A stretch of 34,820 nucleotides of DNA from Chitinophagaceae bacterium (GCA_028288365.1 JAQBNU010000074.1:1-34820); one strand, 5' to 3'; shown: positions 8,983 through 16,730, numbered from the stretch's first letter. The notes: generated from the letters alone by a model not told the origin. Program-made: numbers and translations.

Positions 8983-9018
8983 AAAAGGCCTTGTCGACAG
9001 CTGTTGACAAGGCCTTTT
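8983..9018. terminator. Bidirectional terminator downstream of the receiver-domain gene
   Basis: AAAAGGCCTTGTC (8983-8995) and GACAAGGCCTTTT (9006-9018) form a perfect 13-base stem with a 10-base loop and an A/T run on each side. It lies 24 bases past the stop of the minus-strand receiver gene and downstream of tRNA-Cys on plus, so it can serve both. Confidence 0.85.
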
Positions 9019-9042
9019 TACTTCAGTTTAAACGTAAAAGAT

Positions 9043-9426
9043 TTATGCTACACTTACCGCTGCTTTTTTGATGTTGGAGTTCACCAATGCCACAAGCTGT
9101 GACATGTCAAACGGTTTAGAGATGATGGCTTCCGCCGGAATTTTACTGCTGTACAAGATTTCACGATCCATGCCAGTAACCAATAGAATAGGGATGTGTG
9201 ATAACTTAGGAGAGCTCTTAATGTGTTCTACAATATCAATGCCGCCGGCAAAGGGTAGCATGACATCAGATACCACCAGATCAATCTGTGCCCCGTCAAT
9301 CACGTTGATAGAGGTTTTATAATCGCTGGTAGTGATGACACCGTAACCTTCTTTTTTCAATGCTTTCACAATAGAATTGGAAATGAATTCTTCGTCTTCA
9401 ATGACAAGTATTGTTTTTGATACCAT
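9043..9426 (-). CDS. Single-domain response regulator (receiver only)
   Basis: A 127-residue CheY-like protein consisting of one receiver domain and no output domain. The acidic pocket is E10/D11, the phosphorylation site D54 (VVSDVMLP), the switch residue T84 (LLVTG) and the conserved K104 (ISKPF). It must act by protein contact or as a phosphorelay intermediate. The cognate kinase is not adjacent; the nearest is the CHASE8-type kinase at 10384-11832 on the same strand, separated by the opposite-strand PAS gene. Partnering with that kinase is a guess. The start at 9426 puts the first beta strand (KTILVIEDE) at the usual place. Confidence 0.93.
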   Translation of the reverse strand: MVSKTILVIEDEEFISNSIVKALKKEGYGVITTSDYKTSINVIDGAQIDLVVSDVMLPFAGGIDIVEHIKSSPKLSHIPILLVTGMDREILYSSKIPAEAIISKPFDMSQLVALVNSNIKKAAVSVA

Positions 9427-9696
9427 GATTGCTTTTTTGAATACAGATTTACAAATATCATGCAGCAGCTAAATTGCTTCATTTCGACCCTCTAAAAAGA
9501 AAAAGTGGGGTATTGAGGGGATTTTAATGTACTTATTGAGGCATTAAAGGCACATTTGACTATAATTCAAGAATGATCTGCCCAATTTATTAGGTAGAAA
9601 TTATACACTATCCTTACATTAGCAGAATAATGCAATTGTTATGTTGTATATTGATTATAAGAAAGAAAAGGATGTTTCATCAAAATCTTATATGTT
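9427..9696. other. Divergent intergenic region, 270 bases
   Basis: AT-rich spacer between the minus-strand receiver gene and the plus-strand PAS gene. I find no RNA gene, repeat or clear TAnnTTTG box. It presumably holds both promoters. Confidence 0.5.
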
Positions 9697-10317
9697 ATGA
9701 AAGATGTTAATTTAAATATCATGCTCGAATACGATAAAAAGATAGCAAACATTGAAAATAAGGTTAAATATTTAGAGTCAGTTTTGGACAGTATAAATAG
9801 TACCGATGTGGATGAAAGCTTGAAAAATAAATTAGATTATAAGAATAGTCCATTTTATGCCAATTACGATGGAAAGGTTTTTGACAGCATTGCCAACAAA
9901 AAGAATAATCTGGTTTTAAAAAGCATCATTGAAAGTATTCCCTTTCCTGTCTTCATTAAAGATGAAACCAGTACTTACCGTATGGTGAATGCACTGGAAG
10001 CAAAGCTTTTTGCGCTGTCTGAAAAAGACATCATTGGTAAGAAGGATGAGCATTTTATCAAAGACGAAGATGAACTCCATCTGATCAGGGAAACAGATGA
10101 AAAAGTATTGAAAACCAAAACGGCCATCGAATTGCCGGAGCAAAGTTTTTCGTTGCCAAGCGGTTCTTCTTATTCTTTCAAGACGCATAAAATTCCATTC
10201 TTCAATCCCATCACCGGACAAACAAATATCTTGGGATTTTCAATGGATGTGACAGACTCTATACAATTGAACCATTTAAAAAAGATTGTTTTATTGTGCA
10301 GTAATCCTCTGCTATAA
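9697..10317 (+). CDS. Lone PAS-domain protein with N-terminal coiled coil
   Basis: A 206-residue soluble protein. Residues about 8-50 are charged and heptad-like (KIANIENKVKYLESVL), suggesting a dimerising coiled coil. Residues about 76-195 are a PAS domain: SIIESIPFPVFIKDETSTYR, then LFALSEKDIIGKKDEHF, then a C-terminal strand GFSMDVTDS. It ends shortly after the PAS core with no kinase, cyclase or DNA-binding domain. Such PAS fragments usually feed a partner protein. It converges on the CHASE8-type kinase gene with a hairpin between. The ligand is unknown. It could be the remnant of a longer sensor kinase, although the ORF ends cleanly. Confidence 0.8.
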   Translation: MKDVNLNIMLEYDKKIANIENKVKYLESVLDSINSTDVDESLKNKLDYKNSPFYANYDGKVFDSIANKKNNLVLKSIIESIPFPVFIKDETSTYRMVNALEAKLFALSEKDIIGKKDEHFIKDEDELHLIRETDEKVLKTKTAIELPEQSFSLPSGSSYSFKTHKIPFFNPITGQTNILGFSMDVTDSIQLNHLKKIVLLCSNPLL

Positions 10318-10318
10318 T

Positions 10319-10357
10319 TTATGAATGGTGTCGTTTTATTGCTGACGCCATTCATAG
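10319..10357. terminator. Inverted repeat between convergent genes
   Basis: TATGAATGGTGTCG pairs with TGACGCCATTCATA around a short AT-rich loop, with one mismatch. It lies just after the PAS stop and before the kinase stop on the other strand. It lacks a long T-run, so termination is likely but not certain. Confidence 0.6.
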
Positions 10358-10383
10358 TTGAGAAAGGGCATTATATAGTATTA

Positions 10384-11832
10384 CTAAAGTGATTTTTTAG
10401 GTAGTGAAAAATAAAAAGTAGATCCTTCATTCGGTTTACTCGTCGCCCATATTTTTCCTCCATGTTTTTCAATGATACGTTGTACAATGGCTAAGCCTAC
10501 ACCAGTGCCTTCAAATTCCTGTGGAGAATGTAACCTTTGAAATACGCCAAACAACTTGTCGTAATACTGCATGTCGAAACCAATACCATTGTCTTTTATA
10601 AAATAGATGATTTCTTTGTCCTGATCTTCCCAGGAAATTTGGATCACTGTTTTTTCTTGTTTCCTGCTGTACTTAAGTGCATTTGAAATTAAATTGATCC
10701 ATACCTGTTGGATGGTTGCTTTTTCAGCATAGGTATCAGGCAATTCATCCAGGATAAATTCTATCGTACGATTTTGTTCGAGTCTGTATGCATCTTCCCA
10801 AACGCTTTCTACCAATAACTTCATAGAGAAAGATGTTTTTGTCAAATCTTTTCGTCCTAGTTTGGCAAAGGATAGCAAATCATCGATGAGTGTTCCCATT
10901 TTTTGAGAATTACTAATCACAATATTGATCAACCGTTTGGCTTCATCGTCAAGCTGACCGGTATAATCTTCCAGTAAAATATTGATGTAATTGTTGATCG
11001 CCCTTATAGGTGCACGTAGATCATGCGATATAGAATAAGAAAATGAATCTAGTTCTTTATTTACTGTTTCAAGTTCTATCGTTCTATCTTTTACTTTTTG
11101 TTCCAGTGTTTGGTTGAATTCGCTTAATGTTTGGTTTTGATTATGAATTTGTACGAGCATAAGATTGAATGCATCGGTAAGAGAGCCTAGTTCATCGTTG
11201 CCTAATTTAATGGCGCGGACAGAATAATCTCCATTATCAGAAATTGCTTTAGCTGTTTCAGCTAAAGCAAGTATAGGACTGGAAATACTTTTTTGAAGAA
11301 TTTGAGAAAGAAGGTAAGCCAATAACAAAGAGGCTGCTACTACCAAAGCAGTAATGATACCATAAAGTTTGAATCGTTCATACATGGCACCGAGGTCTGA
11401 CTTAAGATACAGAGTGCCTAATTGCTTAGAGCCTTGCATGACGGGTTGGAATCCCTCGAGGTAAGAATTTACAAATTGAAATCCTTTTGTTTCGGGCTTT
11501 ACAGGTAGTGCATGCAGAGGAAGAATAGAAGGGTATTGAGAAAAAAGATGACCATCTTTATCGTACAGACAGGCTGCGACAATATGAGGTTCTGCTTTTA
11601 ATGCGGTCAGAATTTCTTGTGCATCTTCGTTATTTTGGAAAGCCAGTGCAGCTGTACTATTGGTTGAAATGATTTCTCCCAAGGTGGAAAGTTTTTGAAT
11701 AGTAGTTTGACGAAACGTGTAAAATTCATACGCAAAAAAAGAAGAGCACGTAACAAACAGCATGATACCACTGACGAGAAAGATAACTCTCATCAGTTTT
11801 ATTTGTATAGGAATATCCCTGAATAATGTCAT
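10384..11832 (-). CDS. Membrane histidine kinase with YfiN-like CHASE8 periplasmic domain
   Basis: 482 residues. TM1 is about 14-36. The periplasmic region 37-153 matches the CHASE8 layout known from YfiN/TpbB: a helix with LGEIISTNSTAALAF, a strand pair AACLYDKDGHLFSQY, and a closing QLGTLYLKSD. TM2 is about 156-178, HAMP 179-232, then a coiled coil. The HisKA box has H270 (SYSISHDLRAPIRAINNY), of the phytochrome-kinase type, and the HATPase shows NLISNALKYS, DNGIGFD and GTGVGLAIV. There is no GGDEF domain, so output is phosphotransfer, not c-di-GMP. The ATG overlaps the yfiR stop by 4 bases (ATGA). It is the last gene of the receptor-YfiR-kinase operon. The domain assignment is by eye and confident for the kinase, fairly confident for CHASE8. 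Confidence 0.9.
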   Translation of the reverse strand: MTLFRDIPIQIKLMRVIFLVSGIMLFVTCSSFFAYEFYTFRQTTIQKLSTLGEIISTNSTAALAFQNNEDAQEILTALKAEPHIVAACLYDKDGHLFSQYPSILPLHALPVKPETKGFQFVNSYLEGFQPVMQGSKQLGTLYLKSDLGAMYERFKLYGIITALVVAASLLLAYLLSQILQKSISSPILALAETAKAISDNGDYSVRAIKLGNDELGSLTDAFNLMLVQIHNQNQTLSEFNQTLEQKVKDRTIELETVNKELDSFSYSISHDLRAPIRAINNYINILLEDYTGQLDDEAKRLINIVISNSQKMGTLIDDLLSFAKLGRKDLTKTSFSMKLLVESVWEDAYRLEQNRTIEFILDELPDTYAEKATIQQVWINLISNALKYSRKQEKTVIQISWEDQDKEIIYFIKDNGIGFDMQYYDKLFGVFQRLHSPQEFEGTGVGLAIVQRIIEKHGGKIWATSKPNEGSTFYFSLPKKSL

Positions 11833-12392
11833 TTTACTGTTTTGGGAATAACAATTTCTGCCAGTCGAAGGAGTTTGGAACTGATGATTAAGTCTGCTGA
11901 CTTTGCGGCTTCAGGATTGATTTGTAATTGTATCTTATTGTCTCTTGTAAAAAACCTGACTATACCTCCTTGTTTTAAAAAGTTATTGTCATCGCTTACC
12001 GTCAGAATACTTTTACCTTTCAAGCGTGCAATGATTTTTACTACTTTGTCAGGGTCATGTAAATTGATAAACAAAATCTGACAATCTTCAATTTCCTCCG
12101 GCGAACTATAGCGTCGTACAACCAATGGATGTCCGTTTACTTTTTCATTATTCACGGCATCTCCAAGGGAATTACCAAACGGATCTTTCCCTAAAACACC
12201 TATAATTAAAGGAGACTGCGCATTTTCAAAAGAATGGGAAGGCCATTCTATAAACTGGGTGAAATTGAACAGGAAGACCGCTTTAATTTGATACTCACGA
12301 GTACTTGGTGCTTGAGAACATAGCAACAGGATACCGCAAATCAACAGCGGAATCTTTAGACGATGATGTATATATATAGTTAAAATCGACAT
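11829..12392 (-). CDS. YfiR-family periplasmic protein (DUF4154)
   Basis: 187 residues. A signal peptide covers about 1-30 (hydrophobic KIPLLICGILLLCSQA, no lipobox). The mature part follows the YfiR pattern: EYQIKAVFLFNFTQFIEWP, then IIGVLGKDPFG, EIEDCQILFIN, KGKSILTVSD and the end stretch KSADLIISSKLLRLAEIV. In Pseudomonas, YfiR is a periplasmic inhibitor that binds the CHASE8 domain of YfiN. Only one Cys (C104) remains after the signal, so the disulfide pairs described for P. aeruginosa YfiR cannot form. The gene overlaps the receptor gene by 13 bases and the kinase gene by 4, so all three are coupled. I infer that it controls the neighbouring kinase. Confidence 0.9.
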   Translation of the reverse strand: MSILTIYIHHRLKIPLLICGILLLCSQAPSTREYQIKAVFLFNFTQFIEWPSHSFENAQSPLIIGVLGKDPFGNSLGDAVNNEKVNGHPLVVRRYSSPEEIEDCQILFINLHDPDKVVKIIARLKGKSILTVSDDNNFLKQGGIVRFFTRDNKIQLQINPEAAKSADLIISSKLLRLAEIVIPKTVK

Positions 12393-14347
12393 GTTATTTT
12401 TCCGTAAATTTTTTGCGGGATATAAGTAGTACTGTATTCAGTATGTTTTTGCTGCCAAAGATTTTGTCCAGTCACAGAAAATTCAAATTGTTTAAATAGC
12501 CATGCCAAGTGTGCATCAAAGGTGAAGTAATCTGTCACATAAGGATTGGGACGGGAACCTGCATAACGGGCAGTAATATCGAACTGGAAATTCCAGGGTA
12601 AGTCCAGGATGGATTGCAATAAAAATTGATCCTGCGGATCGTTTCCAAGAGCTGAGAAGTCATAACTATGATTGTCTTTGTTCCAAAGTTCTTTCATGAA
12701 ATACGTATAACCTCCACGCAACTTCCATCGCTTAAAAGGTTGATACCTGCCGGAGAATTCTATACCATCAGAAAAGCCTTGTGTTCCATTTTGAATTTGA
12801 TAAGTAAGTGTACCTGGAAGAGCTTCTACACTGTAGAGATCGTCGTATTGATTATAGAACATCGCTAGTGAAAGAAACAAATTGGCCGCTGGTTGTAATC
12901 GATAACCTATTTCATAAGCAGTCACTTTTTCAGATTTGAAATTAGGTCCTCCGTTTACATTGGGCGAACCTGGCGGGACAGGATAAGTAGGTATCGAATA
13001 ATCTACGTCTATTCGGCTTGGTGCTCTGATGGCTCGGGAACAGGCTGCCCAAAGGGTATGTTGGTCATTGGGTGTCCACGCCATTCGTACACTGGGTTGA
13101 AAAGACAGATCTGAAAAAGTATAATATTGTACCTTTGTTCCAATAGTAAATTTAAGATGGTTACGAAATGTTGAAATTTCATTTTGTACAAAACCACTGT
13201 AAAGATTCAAATCTCGTTGTGGTGGAACAAAACCAACGAATAAGGTACTGTTCTCCGTATTGTCATGCATGAAGCGGTAACCGGCTCCCCAAATGATGCT
13301 TTGATGTTTTCCCAAAGCAAAGCGATGTTGTAAATCTATATCGTATGTTTCCAGTTTATCCATAATGGTACTTGGAATATCGCGTCGCCAGGTGCGATCA
13401 AAATATCCTTGCAAAGTAAAACTCGACTTACCAGAAAAATCATGGGTCCAGCGCCCAAGTACATTTTGTCCATTCATTGGAGATGAACTGGGAGAAGTTT
13501 TCTGAAGACCATCGTAAATATTCCCCTGCAGCATGAGTGCGTTGCTGCTTGATGCTTTCCAGTCTGTGCGAAAACCACCCTGAGTAAAACCCCATTTATC
13601 CGTGTTGTCATTTCCGCTGGGATAAAGTGTGGTGTTGTTAAAATCCTGATGTTGAATAAATGCTCGGTATGAAAAATTGGAATCAATCTTTCCTCCCAAA
13701 CGTAAGGCTTCGAAATTATTCATAAAAGTACCAGCTGCAGCAGATGCATAGACCCCTTTAGTATCTGTAGAATTTTTAGTAATGATATTGATAATTCCAT
13801 TGACTGCATTTGCCCCCCATAATGTGCCACCAGGTCCACTGATTACTTCTATGCGTTCTACATCTTCCAATAATACATTTTGAACATCCCAAAATACGCC
13901 GGCAAAAAGCGGAGAGTATACTGTACGTCCGTCAATCATGACAAGTAGCTTATTTGAAAAAGCGGCATTGAATCCTCTCGCACTGATAATCCAGGCACTT
14001 GAAGTCAACTGTGCGACTTGCAAATTGGGGGCAAGCCGCAAGGCTTCCGGAACATTTGTAGCACCTGAACGCCTGATGTCTTCTTGTGTGATGACTTGTA
14101 TAGCAGAAGCTACCTCGGATAATTTTTCTGTTTTTTTAGAAACGGAAGTTACTTCAATATTCATTAGCTCTTCCAGGCTCATTTTTTTTAAAGAGGAGGG
14201 AGTGTATAAACTGTCTTTATCCGTTTGTGCGGCGACTGGTGAGCACAAAGAGAAACTTAGGATGATACATAAGGCTGCTGATGACTTAAAGAAACCGTGC
14301 GTTCTTAATGCTTTTTTTCTAGAAGTAAAAAATAATAATACTTTCAT
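12380..14347 (-). CDS. TonB-dependent outer-membrane receptor
   Basis: 655 residues. The signal peptide is about 1-40, ending SPVAA. A short segment SLEELMNIEVTSVSKK leads into the plug at about 75-190 (AIQVITQEDIRRSG, VERIEVISGPGGTLWGANAV, GIINIITK). The rest alternates beta strands to the C-terminal aromatic residue (KITCRF), giving a small 22-strand-type barrel. There is no carboxypeptidase-like N-terminal domain, no SusD partner and no anti-sigma signalling domain, so this is not a Sus or FecA-type system. It is the first gene of the operon with YfiR and the CHASE8 kinase, and is probably the surface sensor or substrate port for them. Substrate unknown; I see no cobalamin riboswitch upstream. 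Confidence 0.93.
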   Translation of the reverse strand: MKVLLFFTSRKKALRTHGFFKSSAALCIILSFSLCSPVAAQTDKDSLYTPSSLKKMSLEELMNIEVTSVSKKTEKLSEVASAIQVITQEDIRRSGATNVPEALRLAPNLQVAQLTSSAWIISARGFNAAFSNKLLVMIDGRTVYSPLFAGVFWDVQNVLLEDVERIEVISGPGGTLWGANAVNGIINIITKNSTDTKGVYASAAAGTFMNNFEALRLGGKIDSNFSYRAFIQHQDFNNTTLYPSGNDNTDKWGFTQGGFRTDWKASSSNALMLQGNIYDGLQKTSPSSSPMNGQNVLGRWTHDFSGKSSFTLQGYFDRTWRRDIPSTIMDKLETYDIDLQHRFALGKHQSIIWGAGYRFMHDNTENSTLFVGFVPPQRDLNLYSGFVQNEISTFRNHLKFTIGTKVQYYTFSDLSFQPSVRMAWTPNDQHTLWAACSRAIRAPSRIDVDYSIPTYPVPPGSPNVNGGPNFKSEKVTAYEIGYRLQPAANLFLSLAMFYNQYDDLYSVEALPGTLTYQIQNGTQGFSDGIEFSGRYQPFKRWKLRGGYTYFMKELWNKDNHSYDFSALGNDPQDQFLLQSILDLPWNFQFDITARYAGSRPNPYVTDYFTFDAHLAWLFKQFEFSVTGQNLWQQKHTEYSTTYIPQKIYGKITCRF

Positions 14348-14508
14348 AAATAGGCCTAGATCTAAAAATCAAGGCATTGATCATAGAATGTTATTCATGT
14401 TAATTTTAAAAAAATAAAATTAGAATACCACCTTTTTTCATGTTTATTAATTTGTTTAAACATTTATGTGTTAGCTTATTCTAGACGATTTTGAGAACAA
14501 GCAGCAGT

Positions 14509-14538
14509 AAAAAAAACAGATGAGAGTCTGTTTTTTTT
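14509..14538. promoter_or_regulatory. Terminator-like hairpin in the leader of the Rcp1-like gene
   Basis: AAAAAAAACAGA at 14509-14520 pairs perfectly with TCTGTTTTTTTT at 14527-14538, with a 6-base loop and a T-run on plus. It sits only 38 bases before the ATG at 14576, in the gap between divergent genes. It could be an attenuator for the regulator or a stop for transcription entering from the receptor side. Confidence 0.6.
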
Positions 14539-14575
14539 TATTTATTTGGGCATCTTAAAATTGAAATACCAAGAA

Positions 14576-14992
14576 ATGATAGATGCTCAAATAGAAATTC
14601 TTTTAGTGGATGACAATCCAGATGATGCTGAATTAACCATGCGTATGTTTAAAAAAAATAATATTTTAAATCATGTGATCTATTTAAAAGATGGTGAAGA
14701 AGCATTGGATTTTATTTTTTGCATGGGAAAATATTCGGAAAGAAACGTTGCAAAAAAAGAGTGCTTAATTTTACTCGATTTGAATATGCCCAAGATAAAT
14801 GGTGTGCAAGTATTGAAAAAGTTGCATACAAACGATCAAACTAAAGCTATACCTGTGATGGTATTTATATCCGATGAAGATGACCCTGCTATAGAAGAAT
14901 GTCGTCAGCTGGGAGTAGTGGGATTTGTGGCAAAACCTTTGAAAATAGAAGATTTTACAAAAGCATTATCCTTACTTGGCTTAGGTGGGTAA
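14576..14992 (+). CDS. Rcp1-like single-domain response regulator
   Basis: 138 residues from the ATG at 14576; an upstream TTG at 14546 is possible but abuts the hairpin and adds only a poor leader. The sequence is of the cyanobacterial Rcp1 type, the receiver partner of phytochrome-like kinases: EILLVDDNPDDAELT with D12/D13, LKDGEEALDFIF, the phospho-acceptor D68 in LLDLNMPKINGVQVL, and K120 in VAKPL. The spacing between helix 2 and strand 3 contains the extra loop (CMGKYSERNVAKKE) characteristic of that subclass. It is divergent from the receptor-YfiR-kinase operon, whose kinase has a phytochrome-type H-box, so it is a natural candidate partner. Confidence 0.92.
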   Translation: MIDAQIEILLVDDNPDDAELTMRMFKKNNILNHVIYLKDGEEALDFIFCMGKYSERNVAKKECLILLDLNMPKINGVQVLKKLHTNDQTKAIPVMVFISDEDDPAIEECRQLGVVGFVAKPLKIEDFTKALSLLGLGG

Positions 14993-15036
14993 TCAGATGG
15001 AATTTCAGCAGGGATATTCGTAACCTTAGACTCCAT

Positions 15037-15585
15037 TCAGTCCTCTGTGATCAACGCTTCGATTTCATCCATTGCTTTTTCAGTATAGACGCCATGTATA
15101 GCGTATATGATTTTTCCTTTTTCATCGAGCACAAATACGTAAGGATCATCTTTGATCTCCAGTTTTAATTTACTTTTATACGGCTCCAAGTCTCCTTTAT
15201 AAATCAGTATATAGGGATGCAAGGCCGCGTCTACACCGGTCTTCATTTGTTTGATGCCATTGTCTGCAAAGCTTTGGCTGGAGCCTGTATACATGGCAAT
15301 GAAGAAGGCATGTATATTATAAGGCTCTTCCGGGATCAGACTTTGTTCTGAACTTCTCAGGATGAGGTTATGAATAGAGGCATCGAGCCAGCCTTGTAGT
15401 TTTTGTTCGGCCTTTTGAGAATAAGCAAGGCAGAGTACAGATTTTTTACCGATGAGTTCTGTTGGTAAAACAGTTTTTATACCATCTACATTTTGACATT
15501 CCATGACTGGGAATAGGCTGCCTTTCTGCGCATAGGAAGTGCATACAAAGGAAAGTAATAGAGACGCAATAAGAAGATATTTCAT
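15037..15585 (-). CDS. Secreted thioredoxin-fold protein without CXXC
   Basis: 182 residues with a clear signal peptide (MKYLLIASLLLSFVCTSYAQ). The mature part has LPTELIGKKSVLCLAYSQKA, where a thiol peroxidase or TlpA-type protein would carry the active-site cysteines, and later DDPYVFVLDEKGKIIYAIHG, the thioredoxin-fold strand pair before the final helix (EKAMDEIEALI). The segment between adds helices. No CXXC and no peroxidatic Cys in the expected place, so a redox role is doubtful; the fold may serve as a chaperone or binding module, as in ATP10- or SCO-like relatives. It converges on the Rcp1-like gene. I cannot assign a function. Confidence 0.65.
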   Translation of the reverse strand: MKYLLIASLLLSFVCTSYAQKGSLFPVMECQNVDGIKTVLPTELIGKKSVLCLAYSQKAEQKLQGWLDASIHNLILRSSEQSLIPEEPYNIHAFFIAMYTGSSQSFADNGIKQMKTGVDAALHPYILIYKGDLEPYKSKLKLEIKDDPYVFVLDEKGKIIYAIHGVYTEKAMDEIEALITED

Positions 15586-15632
15586 AGCAGTTGAATTTTA
15601 TGAATAACGGTTAATTCTTTTGTGTATTGTTC

Positions 15633-15720
15633 GCGTTAGGGATTGAGCCATTGTCTAAGCTCTTCACGCTTTTTCAGCGTGAAAGCGAGTGGCGAAAGCC
15701 CGACCCGAAGGGAACGCCCC
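15633..15720. repeat. Bacteroidota-type structured intergenic repeat, copy 1
   Basis: It begins GCGTTAGGGATTGAG and ends AGCCCGACCCGAAGGGAACG. GCGTT (15633-15637) pairs with AACGC (15713-15717), CCC-GAA-GGG makes a small hairpin near the 3' end, and an internal stem TTCACGC/GCGTGAA occurs at about 15663-15683. The copy at 20722-20832 shares both ends. It lies between the AraC gene and the secreted protein gene, both on minus. Confidence 0.7.
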
Positions 15721-15765
15721 AACCCTCTGTCATAAACAAATATTCACTACTTAAATCTAAATAAA

Positions 15766-16638
15766 TCAAATCTTCTTCTCCCTAAATTCAGACGGCGAAC
15801 TGTTCGTGTATTTTTTAAAATAACGCGCGAAATAAGACGAGTCATCGAAGAATAGTTTTTCAGAAATTTCTGAAACGGTCAACTCTGTATGCGACAACAG
15901 GCGCTTGCTTTCGAGGATGATCTGCTCGTGTATATGACCAGAGGCCGTAATGCCCGTATGGTCTTTTACTGTTTCATTTAAATGAGCGGGAGTCACAGCG
16001 AGCATGGCGGCAAATTCTTTTACACCCCATTTGAGTCCGATGTTTTCTTCTACTAAATGTTGAAAGCGTTTCACCAGCAATCTTCCTTTTGGAAGTTTAG
16101 ATTCGTCGTCGGATAAGCTGTACAGGCGTTTGCAATGCACCAGAATAATTTCGAGCAAGGAACGAATCACCACGTCTGTACCGGGCTGCGGATATTTATG
16201 TTCCTGGCAAGCCATTTCAAAGAGACGAACCATTTCATCGGTTGTCTGCAAAAACAAAGGCGGTGTATGACCACTTAAGCGGTGAAAAAAAGGAAAGTCT
16301 GTTTTGTTTCTCTTGCCTTCTTTGTCGAACAAATAAAAGCCCGATGTAAAGAGAAAAATATAGCCCTGTATATCTTTGGAGAAGTCGATGGTATGCACCT
16401 GACCTGGTGAAACAAAGAATATATGATTGGGCGAAATGGGGTAGGACTGTAGATCGATGGTGTAATTTCCAGAACCTCGTGTGATGAATAAGATCTCGTA
16501 AAAATTGTCGTGGCGATGTGGGTATTCTACTTTGAAAGACCGGTTGTGATCAAAAGGTTCTACTTCATAAAGCAGGTTATCAGGTTGTGCTTTCTGAAAT
16601 TGATTGATGCTGTAGACTGGTATGGGTTTTTTTGTCAT
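15766..16638 (-). CDS. AraC-family transcriptional regulator with cupin sensor domain
   Basis: 290 residues from the ATG at 16638. A longer reading from 16698 would have to encode part of the palindrome at 16667-16730, so I reject it. Residues about 20-120 form a cupin ligand-binding domain (FKVEYPHRHDNFYEILFIT, SPNHIFFVSPGQVHTID). The C-terminal 100 residues carry the two AraC helix-turn-helix motifs: KEFAAMLAVTPAHLNETVK and VSEISEKLFFDDSSYFARYF, ending NSSPSEFR. The adjacent target genes are unclear; the upstream neighbour on the same strand is the ACT-domain gene. Effector unknown. Confidence 0.93.
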   Translation of the reverse strand: MTKKPIPVYSINQFQKAQPDNLLYEVEPFDHNRSFKVEYPHRHDNFYEILFITRGSGNYTIDLQSYPISPNHIFFVSPGQVHTIDFSKDIQGYIFLFTSGFYLFDKEGKRNKTDFPFFHRLSGHTPPLFLQTTDEMVRLFEMACQEHKYPQPGTDVVIRSLLEIILVHCKRLYSLSDDESKLPKGRLLVKRFQHLVEENIGLKWGVKEFAAMLAVTPAHLNETVKDHTGITASGHIHEQIILESKRLLSHTELTVSEISEKLFFDDSSYFARYFKKYTNSSPSEFREKKI

Positions 16639-16666
16639 AAAGGAATAATCCGTTATCAGCCTTAAA

Positions 16667-16730
16667 AGGGACGAGGAACGAGCGAGGAGGGACGACAATA
16701 TTCGTTCCTCCTCGCTCGTTCCTCGTCCCT
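16667..16730. repeat. Long intergenic palindrome, GACGAGCGAGG family, copy 2
   Basis: 29-base arms at 16667-16695 and 16702-16730 pair with a single mismatch around a 6-base centre (CAATAT). The words GGACGAG, GAACGAG and GAGCGAGGAGG recur within the arm. It shares these and a CAATAT(T) centre with the element at 8671-8735. It lies between the ACT gene stop and the AraC start, both on minus. Confidence 0.85.

Noticed and set aside
8778..8984. Small ORFs on both strands over the tRNA-Cys region
   Set aside because: They run across the tRNA cloverleaf and its terminator hairpin, so coding is not credible.
10384..11832. Diguanylate cyclase (true YfiN)
   Set aside because: No GGDEF/GGEEF domain is present; the C-terminal half is an intact HisKA-HATPase.
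14348..14575. Cobalamin or other riboswitch before the TonB receptor
   Set aside because: The AT-rich gap shows no B12-box or other conserved core, only a simple hairpin facing the opposite gene.
16639..16698. Longer N-terminus for the AraC regulator
   Set aside because: It would be encoded by the palindrome at 16667-16730 and gives a low-complexity leader; ATG at 16638 fits the cupin start.
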